Shown: one piece after another, positions 17,051 through 25,507 of the stretch
How positions within the stretch are numbered: the first letter of the stretch is position 1
Layout of the letters: every line of letters starts with the position of its first letter
NCBI RefSeq assembly: GCF_003075075.1
Contig: NZ_QCYM01000004.1
Coordinates: 216,038 to 280,037 of the forward strand
Origin: Labrenzia sp. 011
Lineage (GTDB): Bacteria > Pseudomonadota > Alphaproteobacteria > Rhizobiales > Stappiaceae
Reading direction: 5' to 3'
Length of the DNA: 64,000 nt
Translations under genes and position numbers: made by a program
The notes under the pieces: model-generated
What the model saw: the letters and a program-made list of their open reading frames with translations, nothing else
Told to the model about the DNA's origin: nothing
The model's database searches: none

Positions 17051-18880
17051 ATGCCGAAGATGCCGCTTCCCGTTTTTGCGCCTCAGTCTTCTTCGTCCGC
17101 CGATCTCGGGCATCTGCCCGAGTGGAACCTGGCGGATCTGTATCCGGCGCCCGACGCACCGGAGGTGGCCGCGGATCTGAAAGAGAGCCTGGACCGGTCG
17201 AAGACCTTCGAAACCTCCTACAAGGGCCGCCTTGCGGAAATGGCGCAGGACAATGTGGCGGCGCTGGTCACCGCGATCCGGGCCTATGAGGAACTGGAAG
17301 ATCTCATGGGCCGGCTGGTCTCCTTCGCGGGACTGGTCTACGCGGAGAACACCATCGACCCTGCTTCGCAGAAATTCTATGGCGACGTGCAGGAGCAGAT
17401 CACCACCGCCAGTTCCCACCTCCTGTTCTTTACCCTGGAACTGAACAAGATCGACGACGCGGTGATGGATGCGGCTCTGCAGGATCCGCAGCTCGGTCAT
17501 TACCGTCCGTGGATCGAGGATCTGCGCAAGGGCAAGCCCTATCAGCTCGAGGATCGGGTCGAGCAGCTTTTCCACGAGAAATCCGTCACCGGCGCAGGCG
17601 CCTGGAACCGTCTCTTCGACGAGACCATGGCGTCGCTGAAATTCGATGTCGACGGCGAGGAACTGGCCATCGAACAGACGCTCAACCTGCTTGTCGATCC
17701 GTCACCGGAAAAGCGCCGGCTTGCCTCGCAGGCGCTGACGAAAACCTTCAACGAGAACCTGCGAACCTTCACGCTCATCACCAACACGCTTGCCAAGGAC
17801 AAGGAGATTTCCGACCGCTGGCGGAATTTTTCCGATGTCGCCGACAGTCGCCATCTGGCGAACCGTGTCGAGCGGGAGGTCGTGGACGCCATGGTTGCCG
17901 CCGTCCGGGATGCGTATCCGCGCCTGTCGCACCGCTACTACAAGCTGAAGGCCAAATGGCTGGGCGTGGAGCAGCTCAATACCTGGGACCGCAATGCGCC
18001 GCTTCCCGATGCCGATACACGGGTCATCCCCTGGGACGAAGCCAGGACGACAGTGCTTTCGGCCTACAGCACCTTCTCTCCGGACATGGCCGAGATCGCC
18101 GGGCGCTTCTTCGAAAAGGGCTGGATCGATGCACCGGCCCGCCCGGGCAAGGCGCCGGGCGCCTTTGCTCATCCGACGGTGCCCAGTGCGCATCCCTATG
18201 TGCTGGTCAACTACCAGGGCAAGGTCCGCGACGTGATGACCCTCGCGCACGAACTGGGTCACGGGGTCCATCAGGTGCTTGCGGGACCCAACGGGCCGCT
18301 GATGGCACCGACCCCGCTGACACTGGCGGAAACCGCGAGTGTCTTCGGTGAAATGCTGACATTCAAATCCCTGCTGGCCAAGGCGGACAATCCGCAGACG
18401 CGCAAGATCATGCTGGCCTCCAAGGCCGAGGACATGATCAACACCGTGGTCCGGCAGATCGCCTTCTATACCTTCGAGCGCAAGGTGCACACGGAGCGGC
18501 GCAACGGCGAATTGACCGCCGAAAAGATCGGCGAACTGTGGCTGTCCGTCCAGGGCGAGAGCCTGGGGCCGGCGATCCGGCTGAACGAGGGCTACGAGTC
18601 CTTCTGGACCTATATTCCGCATTTCATCCATTCGCCTTTCTACGTCTATGCCTATGCGTTCGGCGACTGTCTGGTGAACTCGCTCTATGCGGTCTACGAA
18701 GAGGCGGAGGCCGGGTTTCAGGAGAAGTATTTCGATCTCCTGAAGGCAGGCGGCACCAAGCATCATTCCGAGCTGCTCGCGCCGTTCGGTCTCGATGCCA
18801 CCGATCCGGATTTCTGGAAGAAGGGTCTTTCGGTGATCGAACGCATCATCGACGAACTCGAAGAACTCGATCAGGCCTGA
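17051..18880 (+). CDS. pepF: Oligoendopeptidase F (M3 family)
   Basis: A 609-residue cytosolic zinc peptidase that trims short peptides. The HExxH motif is AHELGHGVH at residues 400-404, with the third ligand expected in the downstream TAS-VFGEM segment. The N-terminal M3 helical region includes WNLADLYP and the FSGRLVSFAG-like segment. The start at 17051 is chosen because GGAGAAAGAA precedes it directly and gives the usual family length; a longer frame from 16886 would run into the divergent regulator. It is followed 16 bp later by the DUF3445 gene, probably in one transcript. Confidence 0.93.
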   Translation: MPKMPLPVFAPQSSSSADLGHLPEWNLADLYPAPDAPEVAADLKESLDRSKTFETSYKGRLAEMAQDNVAALVTAIRAYEELEDLMGRLVSFAGLVYAENTIDPASQKFYGDVQEQITTASSHLLFFTLELNKIDDAVMDAALQDPQLGHYRPWIEDLRKGKPYQLEDRVEQLFHEKSVTGAGAWNRLFDETMASLKFDVDGEELAIEQTLNLLVDPSPEKRRLASQALTKTFNENLRTFTLITNTLAKDKEISDRWRNFSDVADSRHLANRVEREVVDAMVAAVRDAYPRLSHRYYKLKAKWLGVEQLNTWDRNAPLPDADTRVIPWDEARTTVLSAYSTFSPDMAEIAGRFFEKGWIDAPARPGKAPGAFAHPTVPSAHPYVLVNYQGKVRDVMTLAHELGHGVHQVLAGPNGPLMAPTPLTLAETASVFGEMLTFKSLLAKADNPQTRKIMLASKAEDMINTVVRQIAFYTFERKVHTERRNGELTAEKIGELWLSVQGESLGPAIRLNEGYESFWTYIPHFIHSPFYVYAYAFGDCLVNSLYAVYEEAEAGFQEKYFDLLKAGGTKHHSELLAPFGLDATDPDFWKKGLSVIERIIDELEELDQA

Positions 18881-18896
18881 GACCGGACACCGCCGC

Positions 18897-19805
18897 ATGA
18901 AACCAGAATCCGCACCGCCGTTCCGGCATTCACCCTATGACGGATCAAGCCAGCCCTTCACGGTCGGTCTGAAACCGCTCGACGAGGAGGCTTTTCTGGA
19001 GCCGGACCCGTTGCTTGGCGCATATCTGGACGAGAAGGACCGGTTGTTTGCCGCGGACCTGGAGACGGTATTCCGGGCCGAGGACGGCACGGAGGCGGCC
19101 CAGGCGGAAGTGCTGGATCTCGTCACCGGAAACCTGGAGCGGTTCCACGGCGGAACGCACCGCTGCGGTTCCGATGCGGTGGAGATCCCGGCTGCGGGGC
19201 GGATCGTGCGGTTGTCGGAAGGACCTGCCCTTCTCACCGCCTCGCGGCTCGTTCAGGAAGACCTCATCATCATGCGGCCCGGCTGCGACGGCTATCGTCT
19301 GGCGGCGGCCTCCCTGTGTTTTCCGTCGTCCTGGTCGCTTGGCGAGAAATTCGGCCAGTCCATGACCGGAATTCACGAGAATGTGCCCGGGTTCAACGGT
19401 GAACGCATGGGCAAGACCGTGGCGCGGCTGTTCGAGAACCTGAAGCCGGGCCAGCTTATCGGCAGGTTCAACTGGTCGGTCTACCCGGACGGGGACCTGC
19501 ATCATCCGCGTCCCAAGCAGATCCGCCCCGAAATTTCCGGTGAGGCGCTCGCCCGGCTGTTTCTGCGGGTGGAGCGCCAGACCCTGCGGCGGCTGCCCGG
19601 AAGCGGCGATATCCTGTTCACGATCAAGATCCATCACGACCCGCTCGCCGCGCTGGAGGCTCACGAGGATCGGGCCAGGCTCGCTGCAGGCCTCAGGCAG
19701 CAGCTTCTCGAACTGGATGCGGACCAGCTCGCCTACAAGGGGCTGACCGCCACCCGCGATGCGCTCGCGGAGGCTCTCGAAGGACTTTCGGTCGCAGCGC
19801 AATAG
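18897..19805 (+). CDS. DUF3445 family protein (heme-dependent oxidative N-demethylase-like)
   Basis: A 302-residue cytosolic protein with the DUF3445 signature segments ITASRLVQEDL-like (LLTASRLVQEDLIIMRPG), LAAASLCFPSSWSLGEKFG, IHENVPGFN, FNWSVYPDGDLHHP and RVERQTLRRLPGSGDILFTIKIHHDPL. Characterised relatives bind heme and carry out oxidative N-demethylation of small amines; that activity is inferred by family only. Close spacing to pepF suggests co-transcription. Confidence 0.85.
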   Translation: MKPESAPPFRHSPYDGSSQPFTVGLKPLDEEAFLEPDPLLGAYLDEKDRLFAADLETVFRAEDGTEAAQAEVLDLVTGNLERFHGGTHRCGSDAVEIPAAGRIVRLSEGPALLTASRLVQEDLIIMRPGCDGYRLAAASLCFPSSWSLGEKFGQSMTGIHENVPGFNGERMGKTVARLFENLKPGQLIGRFNWSVYPDGDLHHPRPKQIRPEISGEALARLFLRVERQTLRRLPGSGDILFTIKIHHDPLAALEAHEDRARLAAGLRQQLLELDADQLAYKGLTATRDALAEALEGLSVAAQ

Positions 19806-19885
19806 CACGGGCGGGACTGGATATTGTCGGGCCTCCGCATATGTAGACGATGACACCATGCCTCGAAAATGGAGCCCGTAACCGC

Positions 19886-21265
19886 ATGCCGCAGTCCAAA
19901 GACCGGGAAAGCAACCGGTTCAGCGCCCGCATGGGCCGCTATGCCAGGGTCGGCACGAACATGGGCGGAATCGCCGCCAAGGTTGCCGGCGCGAGGCTGT
20001 TCGGCATGGAACTGGACAATGCGAAGAACGCGACGGAACTGGCGGCGGCGCTGGGTGGTCTCAAGGGGCCGCTGATGAAGGTCGCGCAGCTCCTGTCGAC
20101 CATCCCCGACGTTCTGCCGCCGGAATATACGACGGAGCTGGCCAAGTTGCAGGCGAATGCTCCGCCCATGGGCTGGGCCTTCGTGAAGCGCCGGATGCGC
20201 GCGGAACTCGGGGCCGACTGGCAAAGCCGCTTCGAGGACTTCGGCCGGGAGCCGGCGGCGGCCGCCTCGCTCGGGCAGGTTCATCGCGCCGTCGGGCATG
20301 ACGGCAGGATCCTGGCCTGCAAGCTGCAGTATCCGGACATGGCGTCCGCGGTGGAAGCGGATCTCAAGCAGCTGCAAATGCTGTTTTCCGTTCACCGGCG
20401 CATGAGCCCGGCCATTGACACGCGGGAGATCGCCAAGGAAATCAGCGCCCGGGTGCGCGAAGAACTCGATTATGTGCGCGAGGCGGCCCATATCGCCATG
20501 TACCAACGGATACTCGCCGACAGCAGCCGTATCCGTGTGCCGGAGGTGGTCGAACCGCTTTCGACCGGGCGGCTGCTCACCATGGGCTGGCTGGCCGGGA
20601 AACCGCTTCTGGACTTCAAGGAGCACAGCCAGGAGGAGCGCAATCTTCTCGCGGAGACCATGTTCCACGCCTGGTGGCATCCCTTCAGTCATTTCGGCGT
20701 CATTCACGGCGATCCGCACCTGGGCAACTATACGGTTTTCGAAACCGACGGGGCACCGGCGGGCATCAATCTTCTGGACTATGGCTGCATCCGTGTCTTT
20801 CCGGAAAGTTTTGTCGAAGGCGTGGTCGATCTCTATCGCGGCCTGCTGGAGGGCGACGACGCGCGCGTCGTGTCCGCCTATGAACGCTGGGGCTTCAGGA
20901 ACCTCAAGAAGGAGGTGATCGAGGTTCTCAACATCTGGGCGCGCTTCATCTACGGCCCGCTTCTGACCGATCGTGTCCGCTCGGTCGCGGACGGCGTTTC
21001 GGCGGCCGAATACGGCCGCAAGGAAGCTTTCCGGGTTCACAGTGCGCTGAAGGAACTCGGTCCGGTCACTGTGCCGCAGGAATTCGTCTTCATGGACAGG
21101 GCGGCCATCGGCCTCGGGGGGGTGTTTCTTCACCTGCGGGCGGAAGTGAATTTCTTTCGCCTGTTCAACGAGCAGATCGAGGGTTTCGAAGCCGCGACGG
21201 TCCGCCGCCGGCAGGATGAGGTGCTCGCGGCGGCCGGGCTGCCGACGGCGGCGCACACGGCCTGA
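19886..21265 (+). CDS. ABC1/AarF (UbiB-like) atypical kinase family protein
   Basis: With the ATG at 19886 the protein has 459 residues (an ATG 36 bp upstream is possible). Features of the ABC1 family are the N-terminal KVAQLLSTIPDVLPPEY variant of the KxGQ motif, an alanine-rich nucleotide loop (AAAASLGQVHRA), the catalytic-loop sequence VIHGDPHLGNY and LLDYGCIRVF in place of DFG. Family members support ubiquinone biosynthesis or lipid homeostasis and bind ATP in the cytosol near the membrane. No ubi gene is adjacent, so the role is uncertain. Confidence 0.87.
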   Translation: MPQSKDRESNRFSARMGRYARVGTNMGGIAAKVAGARLFGMELDNAKNATELAAALGGLKGPLMKVAQLLSTIPDVLPPEYTTELAKLQANAPPMGWAFVKRRMRAELGADWQSRFEDFGREPAAAASLGQVHRAVGHDGRILACKLQYPDMASAVEADLKQLQMLFSVHRRMSPAIDTREIAKEISARVREELDYVREAAHIAMYQRILADSSRIRVPEVVEPLSTGRLLTMGWLAGKPLLDFKEHSQEERNLLAETMFHAWWHPFSHFGVIHGDPHLGNYTVFETDGAPAGINLLDYGCIRVFPESFVEGVVDLYRGLLEGDDARVVSAYERWGFRNLKKEVIEVLNIWARFIYGPLLTDRVRSVADGVSAAEYGRKEAFRVHSALKELGPVTVPQEFVFMDRAAIGLGGVFLHLRAEVNFFRLFNEQIEGFEAATVRRRQDEVLAAAGLPTAAHTA

Positions 21266-21418
21266 TGCGGGGTCGTCGGTCAGGCGAAATCCGCGGCCGG
21301 GCGGGCCGCAGGCAAAAAGTCGCGCCCGCAAAGCGCGATTCTGCATGCGGGCACATTGCCCAAGGGGAAAACTTTATTGTATGAAGGCAGCCGAAGATCG
21401 CAAATCCTGGGGGACTTT

Positions 21419-21700
21419 ATGTCTGACGATAACGCTCCGGCAATGGACTATGACGCTCACGAGCGGACTTATGAAGGGTTCATCCACTTCTCCAAGGTCG
21501 GCACTCTCTCCGTCCTGACCGTCATGGTGTGCCTGATCATGTTCAGTTTCGGTGGTACCGCCGCGGCTATTTTCGGCTGGCTGATGCTGATCGCCACCTT
21601 CGTTGCCGCCGCGGTCGGGCTCGCACTGGGTGCCTCCGGCTGGATCCCGCCTGCGGCGGTGTTCGTCCTGTCCGGCATTCTGGCGATCCTGACGGTCTGA
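21419..21700 (+). CDS. aa3-type cytochrome c oxidase subunit IV (bacterial CoxIV)
   Basis: A 93-residue inner-membrane protein starting MSDDNAPAMDYDAHERTYEGFI, with FSKVGTLSVLTVMVCLIMFSF as the family core, and two further hydrophobic segments after it. The MDYxxHExTYxxF block before the first helix is the hallmark of the alphaproteobacterial CoxIV family. The typical family member has a single helix of about 45 residues; this one is extended by two extra hydrophobic segments, a form also called the YqhA/pre-permease-like variant in some annotations. GGGGGA precedes the ATG. Confidence 0.8.
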   Translation: MSDDNAPAMDYDAHERTYEGFIHFSKVGTLSVLTVMVCLIMFSFGGTAAAIFGWLMLIATFVAAAVGLALGASGWIPPAAVFVLSGILAILTV

Positions 21701-21730
21701 TCCGTCTGTTCCTGCAGTCCGCCTTGCGGA

Positions 21731-21757
21731 AAGGCGCGGTTCGTTCCGCGCCTTTTG
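21731..21757 (+). terminator. Rho-independent terminator after the CoxIV gene
   Basis: AAGGCGCGG pairs with CCGCGCCTT (9 bp, loop TTCGTT) followed by TTTG. It lies 30 bp after the stop. Confidence 0.7.
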
Positions 21758-21793
21758 TCTTGAGTGGCACAGGCTCTGGTATAAGCAGGGGTC

Positions 21794-22465
21794 ATGAGCC
21801 CGTCCGCGCCCGTCTCCTTTGTTTACGATCCTCCGTCAGAGCCCTATCTGACTGTCATCCATGCGGATGACGAACTGCTCGTGGTGGACAAGCCGAGCGG
21901 GCTTCTGAGTGTTCCGGGCAAAGCCGCCGAACATTCCGACTGTCTTGAGTACAGGGCTCGGGAGGTCCATGGGCAGGCGCGCATCGTTCACCGGCTGGAT
22001 ATGGATACCTCCGGCGTGATGGTCCTGGCGATGAACCCGCGGGCGCATCGCCATCTCGGTCTCCAGTTCGAACGGCGCAAAACCGCCAAGACCTATGTCG
22101 CCGAGATTTGGGGCCATCCGGCCGCCGAGGAAGGCGAGATCGATCTGCCGCTGGTGTGCGACTGGCCGAACCGGCCGAAGCAGATGGTCAGTCACGAACA
22201 TGGCCGCGCGGCGCTGACGCGCTGGAAGGTTCTGGACCGGCGCGAGCGCACGACACGCGTCAGACTGTTTCCCCATACGGGACGATCCCACCAGCTCCGG
22301 GTGCATATGCTTGCCCTGGGCCATCCGATCATCGGCGACAGATTTTATGCGCAGGGAGCGGCCCTGAGCGCCTGTACGCGGCTGGCCCTGCATGCGGAAA
22401 GCCTCGAACTGCATCATCCGGCGGACGGCGTGCGGGTCCTTTTTGAAAGCCCGTGCCCCTTCTGA
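21794..22465 (+). CDS. RluA-family rRNA/tRNA pseudouridine synthase
   Basis: A 223-residue protein without S4 domain, as in RluA (23S U746 and tRNA U32). The catalytic motif is HRLDMDTSGV with Asp69; other conserved parts are VVDKPSGLLSVPG, KTYVAEIWG, PHTGRSHQLRVHM and HPIIGDRFY. The DMDTSG form and short length favour RluA rather than RluC/D. It is monocistronic. Confidence 0.9.
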   Translation: MSPSAPVSFVYDPPSEPYLTVIHADDELLVVDKPSGLLSVPGKAAEHSDCLEYRAREVHGQARIVHRLDMDTSGVMVLAMNPRAHRHLGLQFERRKTAKTYVAEIWGHPAAEEGEIDLPLVCDWPNRPKQMVSHEHGRAALTRWKVLDRRERTTRVRLFPHTGRSHQLRVHMLALGHPIIGDRFYAQGAALSACTRLALHAESLELHHPADGVRVLFESPCPF

Positions 22466-22555
22466 CCCGGAGCAGTCCGTGCGCAGGCGAAGGCGCTCGT
22501 GTTCGCCCGTCTGACATTCATCGATTTCAAGGCCCTTTGAGGGATCTTGCCGGGG

Positions 22556-23395
22556 TCAGCACATGAACTCGGGGTAAAGGTCCTGCATGCGCGGGCCGCA
22601 GATCCGGTTCACGACCTCGATCTCGTCATCCGTCAACTGCGCCGGCTCCTGATAGGACACGGCCGGTGTCATGTCGTTTGCGGAGTTCGGTTTCCAGGTG
22701 TTGATCTTCGTGTCGGCAACATCCGCCCTGATGCCTCGCAGGCCGGAAAAGGCCTCGATATCGCGGATGTTCCGGTCCAGATCGCCGGTCAGATCCTCAT
22801 AGCGGACCACATGCAGCATCGCAGGCAGGTTGCGGAACCCGTTCTTCTTCAGAACGGCGACGACTTCGGTGTTTGCCTGCCATTCCTGACAGGCTTCGAT
22901 CAGCTTTTGCCGGCTGGTCAGCCAGTTCTTCGACTTCTGGGATTTGATGACGTCAAAAACATTCCGGTAGATATAGATGCATCTGAGATCCGCGATCAGG
23001 TCCGCCATCTTCACCACTTGCGGGAACGCAAGCTTTGGAACCTTCGCCGCCCATACCTCTTTGCCGATCGCCTTGGTCGCTTCATCGTGATGCTGGCGGT
23101 AAAAGTGAACGGCGCCGGTCAGGGCGTGTCTGGCGAAATCTCCCGGCAGGTCCAGGCCGACCATCCAGTAGTCGACGTTCCCGGCGAGAATGTTTTCCCA
23201 TTCGAACTTGTGTCTCGCCTCGTTGTTCTGGAGGTGCAGAAGCTCCCTGTGGGCGAAGTCACAGAGTTCGGTCAGGCGGCGTCCGGTGAACTCGCCATAG
23301 CAGATGCCGTTTTCCGAGCTGGTGATCAATCGCTGAAGAAGGGTCGTGCCTGAACGGGTGGTGGGAGAGGTGACGATGATGGGTCCGGAAGGCAT
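22556..23395 (-). CDS. Sulfotransferase family protein
   Basis: A 279-residue protein with the 5'-phosphosulfate-binding loop SPTTRSGTTLLQRLI at residues 10-24 and the 3'-phosphate region YIYRNVFDVIKSQKS in the middle, the standard PAPS-dependent sulfotransferase plan. It lacks a signal peptide. The acceptor is unknown: a surface glycan, lipid or secondary metabolite are all possible. It stands alone and its neighbours (RluA, TPR lipoprotein) give no functional hint, which suggests an accessory gene. Confidence 0.78.
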   Translation of the reverse strand: MPSGPIIVTSPTTRSGTTLLQRLITSSENGICYGEFTGRRLTELCDFAHRELLHLQNNEARHKFEWENILAGNVDYWMVGLDLPGDFARHALTGAVHFYRQHHDEATKAIGKEVWAAKVPKLAFPQVVKMADLIADLRCIYIYRNVFDVIKSQKSKNWLTSRQKLIEACQEWQANTEVVAVLKKNGFRNLPAMLHVVRYEDLTGDLDRNIRDIEAFSGLRGIRADVADTKINTWKPNSANDMTPAVSYQEPAQLTDDEIEVVNRICGPRMQDLYPEFMC

Positions 23396-23730
23396 AAGGG
23401 CTGGATCGCCTTTTCTATGTGGGTGTCGTGGCGCTTGTCGAGAATCGGAACTGTCGTCACGCTACCACATCCGGCAAAACCGGTCGAAACACGGCCAATC
23501 CTCCGCGATCTGCGGAGCGTCATTCCGGTATGTCGCCGCAAGGCGGGCAGGGCGAGGGCCGGGTCCGCAGCCGCCCCTTGCCGGTCAGCCGGGTCCCGGA
23601 CCGTCCAGAACCAGGGTCGATTGTATGGGATGCCCGTCAGCGTCCGTTCAGCCAGTGACGGGTCTGTTCCAGGGGGGAGGGAGACTGGATGCCCTGATCT
23701 GCATCAGGGGGCGCTGCCGGTCAGGCGGTT
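23396..23730. other. Intergenic region between sulfotransferase and TPR lipoprotein genes
   Basis: The 335-bp stretch should contain the sulfotransferase promoter (minus strand) and the 3' end of the lipoprotein transcript. I see no credible gene, strong hairpin or repeat. Confidence 0.5.
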
Positions 23731-24555
23731 TCAGCCCTGGCCGACGCGGCCGATGCCTTCACGGGCCAGCTTGTTGGAATTGTCCAGCGAAATGGCCTTG
23801 GTGTAATTCCGGCGTGCGTCCTTCTGCTTGCCGAGCATTTCCAGGGCAAGGCCGCGGTTCGCCCAGGCAATGGAGGAGTTCCGGTCAAGGTTGACGGCCA
23901 TGGACAGATCGGAGAAGGCAGCGTTCGGGTCATTGACCGCGATATAGGCGATGCCGCGGGCGGTATAGGGCGCGGCAGCCTTAGGATTGAGGCCGATCGC
24001 GGTCGCGAAGTCCTCGATTGCCCGGTTGTTCTGGTTCTGCGCCTGATAGATCAGACCGCGATTGTAGAAGGCACGGGCGTCGCTGCTGTCGCGGGAAATC
24101 ACGGAATTGAAATCCGCCAGGGCGGCGTTGAAATTGCCCTGCTGGCGGTAGATGTTGCCGCGCCCGACATAGGCAACGTCATAATCGGGTTTGATGTTGA
24201 TCGCGCGGGTGTAATCGGCAATCGCCAGGTCGTTCTGGTTCAGCCGGCGGTAGACAAGTGCCCGGTTGGCATAGGTCTGGTAGGACTGGGGATCGAGCTG
24301 CAGCGCCCTGTTGAAGTCTTCCACCGCCTTGTCGAGCTTCCCGGCCTGACCATAGGCAATGCCGCGCGTGGAGTAGGCGTGGGCGTCCGAGGGATTGGCC
24401 TCGATCACTGCCGTCAGGGAGGCGATATTGGTGGAAGAGCCGGCAGAGGTGTTGATCGGTACGTCGTTATAGACGCCGCCGGCATTGCATGCCGCCAGAA
24501 GCGTCGCCAGACCGAACAATGTGGCAAAGGGCAGAAGTTTGCGCATGCGGCACAT
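23731..24555 (-). CDS. TPR-repeat lipoprotein
   Basis: A 274-residue protein with a lipoprotein signal (FATLFGLATLLAAC, lipidated Cys23) and then at least six TPR units, e.g. AHAYSTRGIAYGQAGKLDKAVEDFNRAL, YQTYANRALVYRRLNQNDLAIADYTRAI and DVAYVGRGNIYRQQGNFNAALADF. It resembles NlpI-type outer-membrane adaptor lipoproteins. The start 24555 is chosen over long upstream frames because the signal peptide begins here; 24546 is an alternative ATG three codons in. The rpsU gene lies about 200 bp upstream on the same strand with its own terminator in between. Confidence 0.85.
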   Translation of the reverse strand: MCRMRKLLPFATLFGLATLLAACNAGGVYNDVPINTSAGSSTNIASLTAVIEANPSDAHAYSTRGIAYGQAGKLDKAVEDFNRALQLDPQSYQTYANRALVYRRLNQNDLAIADYTRAINIKPDYDVAYVGRGNIYRQQGNFNAALADFNSVISRDSSDARAFYNRGLIYQAQNQNNRAIEDFATAIGLNPKAAAPYTARGIAYIAVNDPNAAFSDLSMAVNLDRNSSIAWANRGLALEMLGKQKDARRNYTKAISLDNSNKLAREGIGRVGQG

Positions 24556-24667
24556 GTGATCTCTTATGGTCAAGGGACTGGACATGCCGTTCTTCTGCCT
24601 CCAATTGGGCGGGAATGTGGCTTCGCTTCCGGAGCTGCCCCTATCCGGGACTTCTCCACAAAACGCC

Positions 24668-24695
24668 AAAAAGCCGACCGTGACTCCGGTCGGCC
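24668..24695 (-). terminator. Rho-independent terminator of rpsU
   Basis: GCCGACCG and CGGTCGGC form an 8-bp stem; on the minus strand it is followed by TTTTT. It is 57 bp downstream of the rpsU stop. Confidence 0.8.
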
Positions 24696-24751
24696 TTACG
24701 GCAGTTCTGAATGATATCGGCGATCCATGCCGCCAGGCACACTCAAGCCGC

Positions 24752-24982
24752 TTAGCGGCGAGCGGCCGGCTTGCCCGGAAGCAGGCCTTCGCGCTGTGCC
24801 CGCTTGCGAGCCAGCTTGCGCGCGCGGCGAATTGCTTCAGCCTTTTCACGCGCCTTCTTCTCGGACGGCTTTTCAAAATGACCACGAAGTTTCATTTCAC
24901 GGAAGATGCCTTCGCGCTGCATCTTTTTCTTGAGCGCCTTCAGCGCTTGATCGACATTGTTGTCGCGAACCAGAACCTGCAC
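24752..24982 (-). CDS. rpsU: 30S ribosomal protein S21 (bS21)
   Basis: A 76-residue basic protein, [20 protein letters not shown]..., matching S21 across its length with the Arg/Lys-rich C-terminal helix. The start is taken as GTG at 24982 because S21 begins with (M)[13 protein letters not shown] and GGGA lies upstream; an in-frame extension to 25111 has no S21 similarity. The GTG start and possible operator upstream suggest controlled expression. Confidence 0.92.
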   Translation of the reverse strand: MQVLVRDNNVDQALKALKKKMQREGIFREMKLRGHFEKPSEKKAREKAEAIRRARKLARKRAQREGLLPGKPAARR

Positions 24983-25507
24983 GCGTTTTTTCCCATTTTC
25001 GTTGCGCTGCGACCGATCCGCAGCCAGAATTGGACTTGGCCAGTATTGGACAATGATAGAAGCGAGGCCTTGCCAGCGGTTCCTGCAGCCGCCCGGAAAA
25101 CACGCAGCCAACGTTTATCTCATTCACATGTGTATCGAGCAACATATGTGAACAGAAACCTGATCGCCGCTGACGCGTCGCTCACTTTGGGCGGGTTAAT
25201 ACCAGAGCAGACAAGCCGTGTCCACAGTCATTCGAAAAGAAAGGGCGCGCGGGAGGCGGGCGGCCCTTCATCGGACAGGTGCTTCCTGCACCGCTCCGCG
25301 ACGGCAATTTAGTGGTTGGCACCGCCTTTCGGGAGGACTAGGGTCGGCTCCGGAAAACAGGGTGAGATGGTAGGCGCCGGTTGTCCGCCGGCAGCATTGC
25401 GGCTGCGGGAACACCGGAAGGCGCGTACCGTTGCATTCCCGTTTCATGAGGCCATACCCTAGAGGCGGTATCTCACCGTTCCTGACCCCTGACTGTTGGA
25501 GAAAAGA
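24983..25507. other. Intergenic divergent region (rpsU / MATE gene)
   Basis: 525 bp without a convincing gene. It contains the putative rpsU promoter and a near-perfect inverted repeat (listed separately). The part at 25160-25500 before the MATE gene shows no clear element apart from the ribosome-binding site at 25498. Confidence 0.55.
25114..25152 (-). promoter_or_regulatory. Putative rpsU promoter overlapped by an inverted repeat
   Basis: On the minus strand TTGCTC (25142-25137) and GATAAA (25119-25114) are 17 bp apart. The arms TTCACATGTGT (25123-25133) and ACATATGTGAA (25142-25152) are inverted repeats with one mismatch and an 8-bp spacer, covering the -35 and spacer. This arrangement fits a repressor site, although no regulator can be named. 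Confidence 0.4.
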
